From HyVt-477 sp965224605 (GTDB lineage Bacteria > Pseudomonadota > Gammaproteobacteria > Thiotrichales > Thiotrichaceae), in assembly GCA_965224605.1 (NCBI GenBank), contig CBDCZP010000001.1, positions 124,001 through 188,000 of the forward strand: a stretch of DNA of 64,000 bases. Reading direction: 5' to 3'. Both the position numbers and the translations under genes were made by a program. This document shows, piece by piece, positions 8,563 through 16,110 of this stretch. The notes beneath the pieces are model-generated. The model did no database searches, was not told the DNA's origin, and saw nothing but the letters and a program-made list of their open reading frames with translations. Positions within the stretch are counted from its first letter, which is position 1; each line of letters opens with the position of its first letter.

Positions 8563-11055
8563 ATGCTCAGCCTACTTTTTGCTGTAGCCGCGATAACCAT
8601 ACTAATAACACTAGCCTATCGACAAACTAGTACAGAAACACTAAGCCTTACCTTATTAGGTTTAACGGTACTGACGTTGATATTGCCAATAAGTGGTTTT
8701 CTGGTTCTGTTGTTGTTCATAGCCACTGCAATCAGTGTTGTCTTTGTCCTGCCTTCCTTACGTAAACAGTGGGTTTCACGACCTATGTTAAAAATGCTAC
8801 GTCGTATCTTGCCGCCTATTTCTGAGACCGAGCGTGTCGCTATTGATGCCGGTACTGTGTGGTGGGATGGCGAATTATTCAGTGGTAAGCCTGACTGGAA
8901 CAAGCTTCGCTCAGCAGCCATTCCTACTGCTACTGAAAGAGAGCAAGCCTTTATTGACGGGACGACTGAAGAGCTTTGTGCGATGTGTGATCTTTGGAAG
9001 ATTAATCATGAATGGAACACTATTCCTGATCATATCGTCGATTTCGTAAGAAAGAATGGTTTTCTAGGCATGATCATACCCAAGAAATATGGAGGGCTTG
9101 AATTTTCAGCGGTTGCTCAATCACAGGTGCTGTTAAAGTTATCAAACACGGGTAGTGGTGTTAGTTATTTAGTCGGTGTTCCAAATTCATTAGGCCCTGG
9201 TGAGCTACTCATTAAATATGGTACTGAGGCTCAAAAGGATTACTATTTACCCCGTTTAGCTAGTGGCGAAGAGATTCCTTGCTTTGCATTGACTGGGCCT
9301 AACGTAGGTTCTGATGCGACTTCACTACCGGATACGGGAGTGGTCACGAGAGGGCAGTGGGAAGGTAAAGAAGTGCTGGGTATGCGGCTTAATTTTAATA
9401 AGCGTTATATCACCTTGGCACCGATTGCCACTTTGGTTGGGTTGGCTTTTCGTTTACAAGACCCCGATGGGTTAATCGGCGAACCGAAAGATTATGGTAT
9501 TACCTGCGCGTTGATTCCGCGCAATACAACAGGTGTCGAGATAGGGAAGCGTCATTTGCCGATTGGCGATACGTTCTTAAATGGACCTATTCAAGGCACA
9601 GACGTATTTGTGCCACTTGATTTTATTATTGGTGGTAAAGAAATGGCAGGTCATGGCTGGCGTATGCTGGTTAATTGTTTGTCAGTAGGTCGAGCCGTGA
9701 CTTTGCCTACAACAGGCACGGTGGTTAGTAAACGTAGTTTATTGGGGACGAGTGCTTACGCTAATCTACGTCAGCAATTTGGTGTTCCCATTGCAAAGTT
9801 TGAGGGTGTTCAGAAACCCTTGGCGCGTATTGCAGGTTATACCTATATTATTAATGCGGCGCGCTTGCAAACCATACAGGCGGTAGTGGATGGCGAGAAA
9901 CCGAGTGTGCCTTCTGCGATCATCAAATATCATTGTACAGAAATGGGTCGTCAGGCTGCCATAGACGCCATGGATATCCATGGTGGTAAAGCGATTATGA
10001 AAGGTTCGAAGAACTATATTGCTGATTTGTATGAGTCCATACCTGTTGGAATTACCGTAGAAGGTGCGAATATCCTGACGCGTAATCTAATGATCTTTGG
10101 TCAGGGAGCGATTAGAGCGCATCCTTATTCATTAAAAGAGATGCAATTGGCACAGAGCGAAGACAGTGATGAAAGCCAAACCCTGACAGCCTTTGATGAA
10201 GTATTTACAAGTCACCTTGGCTTTAGCATTAGTAATATTGCACGTTCATTTGTGTTTGGAACAGTGGGTTCTAACATCGTAGGTGACTCTATACCGGATG
10301 CAAACGAAAATCTGACTCCTTATTACCAACATATTAACCGTTTAAGTAGTGTGTTTGCGATGACGGCTGATATAGCCATGTTAACTCTGGGTGCCAAGTT
10401 GAAATTTAAGGAAATGTTATCCGCACGGCTAGGTGATTTACTCAGTATGTTGTATCTCTCAAGTATGGTAATGAAACAGCATGAGGATTCTGGCTGCGAG
10501 GCAAGCGAATGGCCGTTGGTACAGTGGTCATTAGATCACTTGTTGCATGAATATCAAATCGCCTTTAACGAAATCATTGAAAACTTTCCGAATCGTATTG
10601 CGGCGAATTTCTTGAAAATCACGGCATTCCCACTGGGGAAACATTTTAAAGCACCCGCAGATAGTCTTGTACATGCAGTTACTGATGCCGTCAGCGAAGA
10701 TACTCTTGCCCGACAGCGGTTAATTGAGGGTTTGTATTTGCAACCCGGGGAAAACAACCCTCTGGCGGAAGTGAATGGTGTCTTTATGCAAATGCTGGAA
10801 TTAAAGCCTTTGCACGATAAATTGAAGGCGGCGATCAAGGAAGATTCGTTACCGAAATTACGTGGGCAGGCACTCATTGATGTTGGTTTGGAATATAGAG
10901 TCATTGATGTAAAAGAAGCCTCACAATTGAGTCATTTCGAATCACAACTAGCGGGGATTATCGCAGTGGATGAATTCGAAGAGTCTGAGTTGGTTGGTGC
11001 TATGTACGAAAAGTACGAAAAAGATAACGGACACCAATGGTTGAAAGCAAGTTAG
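8563..11055 (+). CDS. fadE: Acyl-CoA dehydrogenase, FadE type
   Basis: The first step of fatty-acid beta-oxidation: an FAD-dependent enzyme forming trans-2-enoyl-CoA. The start is ATG 8563, 6 bp after GAGGAG (8551-8556). The 830-residue length matches the long FadE class (E. coli 814) rather than the short ~400-residue dehydrogenases. Residues 1-70 contain two hydrophobic segments (membrane association). The acyl-CoA dehydrogenase core follows, with CFALTGPNVGSDAT (FAD/substrate loop), GRAVTLPTTGT and the catalytic-Glu region VEGANILTRNLMIFGQGA at about residue 505. The remaining ~300 residues are the C-terminal DUF1974-like domain. The gene is divergent from a TetR gene and has a well-formed promoter with an operator at the start site. 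It is followed by fadN and fadA, so the three form a beta-oxidation set. Confidence 0.95.
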   Translation: MLSLLFAVAAITILITLAYRQTSTETLSLTLLGLTVLTLILPISGFLVLLLFIATAISVVFVLPSLRKQWVSRPMLKMLRRILPPISETERVAIDAGTVWWDGELFSGKPDWNKLRSAAIPTATEREQAFIDGTTEELCAMCDLWKINHEWNTIPDHIVDFVRKNGFLGMIIPKKYGGLEFSAVAQSQVLLKLSNTGSGVSYLVGVPNSLGPGELLIKYGTEAQKDYYLPRLASGEEIPCFALTGPNVGSDATSLPDTGVVTRGQWEGKEVLGMRLNFNKRYITLAPIATLVGLAFRLQDPDGLIGEPKDYGITCALIPRNTTGVEIGKRHLPIGDTFLNGPIQGTDVFVPLDFIIGGKEMAGHGWRMLVNCLSVGRAVTLPTTGTVVSKRSLLGTSAYANLRQQFGVPIAKFEGVQKPLARIAGYTYIINAARLQTIQAVVDGEKPSVPSAIIKYHCTEMGRQAAIDAMDIHGGKAIMKGSKNYIADLYESIPVGITVEGANILTRNLMIFGQGAIRAHPYSLKEMQLAQSEDSDESQTLTAFDEVFTSHLGFSISNIARSFVFGTVGSNIVGDSIPDANENLTPYYQHINRLSSVFAMTADIAMLTLGAKLKFKEMLSARLGDLLSMLYLSSMVMKQHEDSGCEASEWPLVQWSLDHLLHEYQIAFNEIIENFPNRIAANFLKITAFPLGKHFKAPADSLVHAVTDAVSEDTLARQRLIEGLYLQPGENNPLAEVNGVFMQMLELKPLHDKLKAAIKEDSLPKLRGQALIDVGLEYRVIDVKEASQLSHFESQLAGIIAVDEFEESELVGAMYEKYEKDNGHQWLKAS

Positions 11056-11065
11056 CATTCACAAG

Positions 11066-11099
11066 GTAGCCTGTGTTGAGCAATAGCGAAACACGGGAT
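11066..11099 (+). repeat. Dispersed extragenic repeat, copy A
   Basis: A short motif, GTAGCCTGTGTTGAGCAA followed by TAGCGAAACACGGGAT, lies just after the fadE stop. The two halves can pair (CCTGTGTT with AACACGGG). Related copies are at 31783-31814 (+) and 56105-56132 (opposite strand), each also right at a gene's 3' end. It belongs in style to the widespread family of the GTAGCC..GGGTT..CGAAACCC..GGG extragenic palindromes. Confidence 0.55.
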
Positions 11100-11165
11100 T
11101 GGTGAGTTAACCCTGCAGGACACTTAAGAAACTCTGAATAAGTCTAAACTTTCTGGGAGCGATGC

Positions 11166-11303
11166 TTTAGAGACTGTGCAAGTATTCCTTTGTAGGGTGT
11201 GCCGACGAAGGAGGCGCACCATGAATCAATAGCTTACGGTGCGCCTCGTACCTCGGCACACCCTACAAATGAGATTTTTCTTAATACTTGCACAGTCTCT
11301 TTA
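11166..11303. mobile_element. MITE-like palindromic element, copy 1, with TTTA target duplication
   Basis: A 130-bp element (11170-11299) bounded by a perfect 17-bp inverted repeat, GAGACTGTGCAAGTATT, and flanked by the 4-bp direct repeat TTTA (11166-11169 and 11300-11303). Inside, a second long inverted pair (GTAGGGTGTGCC..GGCGCACC and GGTGCGCC..GGCACACCCTAC) makes the whole element one long hairpin. It has no ORF of its own. Copy 2 at 42265-42395 is nearly identical. With the element removed, the flanks read GCGATGC-TTTA-GCTTCGC, a hairpin whose loop was the target. It fills much of the 364-bp fadE-fadN gap. Confidence 0.85.
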
Positions 11304-11419
11304 GCTTCGCCTAATATGTTGATTATAAACACCGTATTGCGAGCCTGAAGGCTCACCTCCAATACAAAAGGACTTGGCAGAATTTTCTTAAGCTAAATAA
11401 GAACCATCAGGAGACATAA

Positions 11420-13798
11420 ATGAATAAAGCTAAAACCCCTGTCATACATAGCGTAGCTATATTAGGTGCAGGCGTAATGGGCGCACAAATAGCTGCTCAT
11501 TTTGCCAATGCAGGCATTAAAGCTTTGTTGTTTGATTTGCCGGTCGAAGGAGCTGATGCGAGTACAACCGCACGCGCAGCAATAAGAGCATTATCAAAAC
11601 AAAAACCTGCTCCCTTGGCGCGTACAAACTTTAGCTCATTAATTACTGCGTGTAATTATGACGATGATCTTGAAAAACTCAGTGAATGTGGTTTGGTGAT
11701 CGAGGCGATTGCAGAGCAATTAAACTGGAAAATAGACCTTTATGAAAAGATAGCGCCTCATCTAGGTTCTAACTGTATCCTTGCTACGAATACCTCTGGC
11801 ATTTCGATTTCAAGTTTAGCCGAAGGTGTTCCTGCTGATTTGAAAGCCCGTTTTCTGGGTGTGCATTTCTTTAATCCGCCGCGTTATATGCCGCTACTTG
11901 AACTGATTGCACATGATCAAACTAGTGCCGATGTGATGAATCAGATGGAAGCCTTTTTTGTTAGTACTTTGGGCAAAGGTGTTGTTCGAGCCAAAGACAC
12001 CACTAACTTTATCGCCAATCGGGTAGGTATCTTTTCCATGATGGCTACGCTTTATCATGCGAAGCGTCTGGGTCTTAATTTTGAAACTGTTGATGCGTTG
12101 ACAGGGACTAAAATAGGTCGTCCAAAGAGCGCTACCCTACGCACAGCTGATGTGGTTGGGTTGGATACCATGCGACATGTATTACAGGGCGTTATTGATA
12201 ATTTGCCTGATGATCCCTGGGCAGATATTTTTAGCATACCCGAATGGCTTGATAGATTAGTCGAACAAGGCTCATTAGGTCAGAAAACACGTATGGGTGT
12301 TTATAAAAAAGTAGGCACAGATATTCTGGTGTTTGAACCTACTGATGGTAGTTATCGCAAACGTAAAGTAAAAATTCCACGTAAAATTGAGAAAGCGTTA
12401 AAGGATTATAAAAACCCAGACCGATTGGCAATTCTTCGTGAGATCAATGATCCACATGCCGAATTTCTTTGGGTAATCCATCGTGATACCTTTCATTATT
12501 GTGCTCATCTGCTTGAGCAGATTGCAGATAATGCTCGTGATATTGATTTTGCTATTCGCTGGGGTTTTGGTTGGAAACAAGGGCCTTTTGAAATCTGGCA
12601 GGCGGCAGGCTGGAAGAAGATTGCTCAACTTATTCGTGATGATATAACAGCTGGAAAAACTCCAAGCCAAACACCCTTGCCCGATTGGGTCGATGAGATA
12701 GAAGCTCCGCATAATAGCCGCGGGTCATGGTCTGTTTCTTCGGCTACTTATCAGCCTAAATCATCATTGCCTGTCTATCGTCGTCAGCATTGGCCGGAAG
12801 CACTGATTGGTGAGAACACACCACAATATAAAACGTTGTTTGAAAATGATGTCACTCGTTTCTGGTTAACCGATGGCGATGTGGGTGTACTAAGTTTCAA
12901 AACCAAGATGCATACGATCAGCGATCCGGTGCTTGAAAGCTTGCATCAAGCGGTTGAGATGGCAGAACAGGAATTGTCTGGCATGGTCATTTGGCATCCA
13001 GATGATCCGTTTAGTGCGGGTGCTGATTTAAAATCATTTATGCCAATTGCGATGAAAAGCATGTTGCCTGGGAGCACTGCGCTAGATGATTTGTTGAAAC
13101 GCTTTCAAGGGGCATGTACCCGTATGCGGCATTCTGACATCCCCGTTGTTGCGGGTGTAAAAGGCTTAACACTGGGTGGTGGTTGTGAATTAATGATGCA
13201 ATGTGATCGTGTAGTAGCAGCTTTGGAAAGCTATATCGGATTGGTTGAAGTCGGCGTAGGTCTCATTCCAGCGGGCAGTGGTTGTATGGAATTCGCACGA
13301 CGTTCAAGCATGGCGGCAGATGGCGATGATCTATTCCCTTATCTAAAGAAAGTCTTTGAAGTTGTGGCAATGGGTAAGGTAGCAGAAAGTGCAGAACAGG
13401 CTCGTGAATATGGTTTCCTGCGGGATTCTGATGTGGTTGTGATGAATAAACATGAAGTGTTGCATGCAGCTATTGCACAGGTTAAAGCGCTGGATGCAGC
13501 GAGTTATCGTCCACCTTCTGTGTTGCCTATCAAGGCAGGAGGAAAAGCAGCGATTGCAAATTTCAAGGGTGCAATGACTAATATGCATGCGGGTAATTTC
13601 ATATCCGATTACGACATGAAAATAGGTGAATACGTGGCTAATGCATTGTGTGGTGGTTCTGTGGATACGGGAACTGAAGTCAATGAAGAATGGTTTTTAC
13701 GTTATGAACGTGAAGGCTTCCGTGCCTTACTCAAAAACCTTAAAACCCATGCGCGTGTTAAGCATATGCTGGATACGGGTAAGCCATTAAGAAATTAG
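11420..13798 (+). CDS. fadN: 3-hydroxyacyl-CoA dehydrogenase / enoyl-CoA hydratase, FadN type
   Basis: A 792-residue bifunctional beta-oxidation enzyme that hydrates enoyl-CoA and oxidises the 3-hydroxyacyl-CoA with NAD. Domain order is dehydrogenase first, hydratase last, which is the FadN arrangement and the reverse of E. coli FadB/FadJ. The N-terminal Rossmann motif is VAILGAGVMGAQIAAHFANA, followed by VIEAIAEQ, NTSGISISSLA and the HFFNPPRYMPLLEL catalytic-His region (about residue 150). The C-terminal crotonase half shows DPFSAGADLKSF and GLTLGGGCELMMQCD (oxyanion hole) and an LVEVGVGLIPAG segment. The AGGAG just before ATG 11420 fits. A thiolase gene originally followed directly, but an IS110-type element now sits 1 bp after the stop. 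Confidence 0.93.
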   Translation: MNKAKTPVIHSVAILGAGVMGAQIAAHFANAGIKALLFDLPVEGADASTTARAAIRALSKQKPAPLARTNFSSLITACNYDDDLEKLSECGLVIEAIAEQLNWKIDLYEKIAPHLGSNCILATNTSGISISSLAEGVPADLKARFLGVHFFNPPRYMPLLELIAHDQTSADVMNQMEAFFVSTLGKGVVRAKDTTNFIANRVGIFSMMATLYHAKRLGLNFETVDALTGTKIGRPKSATLRTADVVGLDTMRHVLQGVIDNLPDDPWADIFSIPEWLDRLVEQGSLGQKTRMGVYKKVGTDILVFEPTDGSYRKRKVKIPRKIEKALKDYKNPDRLAILREINDPHAEFLWVIHRDTFHYCAHLLEQIADNARDIDFAIRWGFGWKQGPFEIWQAAGWKKIAQLIRDDITAGKTPSQTPLPDWVDEIEAPHNSRGSWSVSSATYQPKSSLPVYRRQHWPEALIGENTPQYKTLFENDVTRFWLTDGDVGVLSFKTKMHTISDPVLESLHQAVEMAEQELSGMVIWHPDDPFSAGADLKSFMPIAMKSMLPGSTALDDLLKRFQGACTRMRHSDIPVVAGVKGLTLGGGCELMMQCDRVVAALESYIGLVEVGVGLIPAGSGCMEFARRSSMAADGDDLFPYLKKVFEVVAMGKVAESAEQAREYGFLRDSDVVVMNKHEVLHAAIAQVKALDAASYRPPSVLPIKAGGKAAIANFKGAMTNMHAGNFISDYDMKIGEYVANALCGGSVDTGTEVNEEWFLRYEREGFRALLKNLKTHARVKHMLDTGKPLRN

Positions 13799-13799
13799 A

Positions 13800-14966
13800 G
13801 TAGGTCGGATGGTAAAAAATTCAATTAAAAGAGAAAGGAAACCACAGATGAATAATACCGTTATAGGCTTAGACATAGCAAAACAGATTTTCCACCTTGT
13901 GCAACTGAATAAGTTTGGCAAGATAGAACTTAAGAAAAAAACTACGGAGAGCGCAACTAAGTTTTTTGCCAACCACCCCCATAGCACCATTGCGATGGAA
14001 TCATGTGCAAGCTCCCAACATTGGGCGCGTGAGTTTGAAAAGCTTGGGCATACGGTTATTCTGTTACCCGCGCAACATGTAAAGGCATTTGTTCGAGGCA
14101 ACAAAAATTGATTACAACGATGCACTGGCCATAGCCGAGGCGAGTCGTTTTGGAGAAATCAGACCGGTTGCCATCAAAACAGTGGAGCAGCAAAGTATTC
14201 AAGCCATCCATCGCTTACGTAAGGGAGCTGTGGGTGATAGAACCGCCCTTTGCAACCAGGTTCGTGGTTTACTTAGCGAGGGTATCATCATAAACCAAGG
14301 AATATCCCCCTTACGAAAGAGTATTCCACAGATACTTGAGGAGGGTGAAAATGGATTGGATGCCATGTTTCGTCAAGCCCTTGATCTGAAATATACTCAG
14401 TTATGCGATCTTGATGGCCTGATTGACGACTTGAATAAAATGATCAAAGTTTATGCCAAAGATCATGTTGAAATTCAACTATTACAATCGATACCCGGTT
14501 ATGGTCTCGTTATATCGAGCAACTACTACAGCGTCATCGGAGATGGCAAAGCCTTTAGAAATGGGCGAGGCGTATCCGCATCACTGGGAATAGTACCTGG
14601 CCAGCATAGCAGTGGAGGAAAGCAGAACCTGTTAGGCATAAGTAAACGAGGAGACAAATACCTGCGATCACTCTTGATACACGGAGCCCGCTCTATCGTC
14701 AGGTTGGCCGCAGATAAAGATGACGAGTTAAGCCGTTGGGTCACTCGACTGGTTAAGCGACGCGGGAAAAAATAAGGCTACGGTAGCCCTTGCCAATAAA
14801 CTAGCAAGAATTGGCTGGGCGGGTACTTACAACAGGTAAACCTTATGAGGCTAATTATGGCGTATAACTAAGAATCAGCCTGATAAATATTAAATGTTGC
14901 GAGAGACTAAACGACTGATGACACAATAGGTAAGAGCTTACTAGCAGGACTGCTTATCCGACCTAC
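13800..14966 (+). mobile_element. Decayed IS110-family (IS1111-type) insertion sequence between fadN and fadA
   Basis: An approximately 1.17-kb element. Its proposed limits are an 11-bp perfect inverted repeat, GTAGGTCGGAT (13800-13810) and ATCCGACCTAC (14956-14966); subterminal inverted repeats of this size are a property of the IS1111 subgroup of IS110. The left end begins 1 bp after the fadN stop, and the right end is followed within ~30 bp by an already internal piece of fadA, so insertion was accompanied by loss of the start of fadA. Noncoding ends are ~48 bp (left) and ~100 bp (right). The transposase reading frame is broken three times, so the copy is not autonomous. Confidence 0.75.
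13848..14867 (+). pseudogene. IS110/IS1111-type transposase, frameshifted
   Basis: A reconstructed ~338-residue transposase. The N-terminal RuvC-like DEDD domain starts at ATG 13848 (NTVIGLDIAKQIFHLV, with the first catalytic Asp) and includes SHTIAMES-type and GNKNDYNDALAIAEA segments. The C-terminal transposase_20 part has LLQSIPGYGLVISSNY and SLGIVPGQHSSGG with the family's catalytic Ser. Three frame changes are seen. Near 14105 the reading passes from frame GNKN-stop to IDYNDA. At 14770 KRRGKK-stop continues as KNKATVALANKLARIGWA. Near 14820 reading must shift again to give VLTTGKPYEANYGV and stop at 14867. Each is equivalent to one extra base, and two of the three lie in A runs. They could be decay or sequencing errors. 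Confidence 0.8.
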
Positions 14967-14994
14967 TAACTGATGACAGAACAAGCGTGCCGTA

Positions 14995-15981
14995 GTGGAT
15001 GATTGTGGTGGATTGCGATGCCAGAAGCCGAGCTGTAATAGCGTGCCTGGATTTACTGTAAATCGATTCTGTGCTTCAGGTTTGCAAAGCATTGCCAATG
15101 CTGCGGACAAGATCAGGCTGGGAGAAGCGGATATTGTTATTGCTGGTGGTGTAGAAAGCATGAGTATGGTTCCTATGATGGGTAACAAAATTTCCATCAA
15201 TCCAGCCATTTTTGAGGATGATAATGTGGCTATTGCCTATGGTATGGGGATAACTGCTGAGAATGTGGCTGAGCGTTGGAAAATATCTCGTGAAAATCAG
15301 GATTTGTTTGCGCTACGCAGCCATCAACGTGCTTTGGAAGCCACAGTGGCAGGGTATTTCTCAGCAGAGACGTTGCCTTATGAAGTTCATCATCATTTAC
15401 CGGGGGAAGATGGCACGATTCGACTTGCAACAAAATGGGTAGAGCATGATGAAGGGCCACGTCAAGGGTCGACTATTGAAGCGCTCAACAAACTCCGTCC
15501 AGTTTTCAATGCAAAAGGTAGCGTGACCGCCGGAAATAGTTCACAAATGAGTGATGGTGCAGGTGCTGTTGTATTAATGAGTGAAAGCAAAATGAAAGAA
15601 CTTAACCTGGAGCCAATGGCACGTTTTGTAGGGTTTGCTGTGGCGGGAGTACCTGCCGAAATTATGGGTATTGGCCCAAAAGAAGCCATCCCTAAATTGA
15701 TGAAACAAACGGGTGTTAATTTTAATGATGTTGACTGGATAGAGCTTAATGAAGCTTTTGCAGCACAAGCTTTAGCGGTGATTCACGAACTGGATATGGA
15801 TCCTGAAAAAGTAAACCCATTAGGTGGTGCTATTGCGCTTGGTCATCCTTTAGGAGCAACCGGAGCTATCCGAACAGCTACTGTTTTGCACGGGTTGCAA
15901 CGCACAGGAGGTCGTTATGGAATGGTTACGATGTGTATTGGCACGGGTATGGGAGCTGCGGGTTTGTTTGAACGCTGTTAA
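14995..15981 (+). pseudogene. fadA: Acetyl-CoA acyltransferase (thiolase), 5'-truncated
   Basis: The last step of beta-oxidation (thiolytic cleavage). The readable 328 residues contain the thiolase core: active-site Cys in VNRFCASGLQ, the GGVESMSMVPM segment, NEAFAAQAL, the catalytic-His loop GGAIALGHPLGATGA and the second Cys in MCIGTGMGAAG. Full-length thiolases are ~390-400 residues; the first ~60 are missing because the IS110-type element abuts this gene. Just upstream of the intact core, traces of the family's VDDVIVGCAMPEAE stretch remain in different frames (WIAMPEAEL at 15009-15035, then stops), with ~15 residues deleted before VPGFTVNRFC. The GTG at 14995 is therefore an artefactual start and the enzyme is probably inactive. 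Confidence 0.8.
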
Positions 15982-16002
15982 TAATTACTGAAAGTAATGG
16001 TA

Positions 16003-16029
16003 TGTAGGTCGAATAAATTCGACCCTACA
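16003..16029. repeat. Small hairpin after fadA
   Basis: TGTAGGTCGAA and TTCGACCCTACA form a stem with one bulge. The arm resembles the GTAGGTCGGAT end of the IS110-type element, but the similarity is too short to call a remnant. Confidence 0.35.
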
Positions 16030-16065
16030 AAAATTCAACAACCGAGATTGTTAAGTCCTGTTTTC

Positions 16066-16095
16066 ATGGCAACGAGGCGTGAGTCTCGTTGCCAT
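16066..16095. terminator. Bidirectional terminator between convergent fadA and lipase
   Basis: ATGGCAACGAG and CTCGTTGCCAT form a perfect 11-bp stem with an 8-base loop. The hairpin lies between two genes that end facing each other (15981 and 16111). A TTTT run flanks the left side, which serves the minus strand only as an A run, so it may rely on stem strength. Confidence 0.55.
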
Positions 16096-16110
16096 AATTG
16101 TTTCTAAAGA

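Noticed and set aside
14995..15050. GTG 14995 as a true fadA start
   Set aside because: It would give a thiolase lacking the first ~60 residues, with a scrambled MDDCGGLRCQKPSC lead; traces of the original frame lie in other frames.
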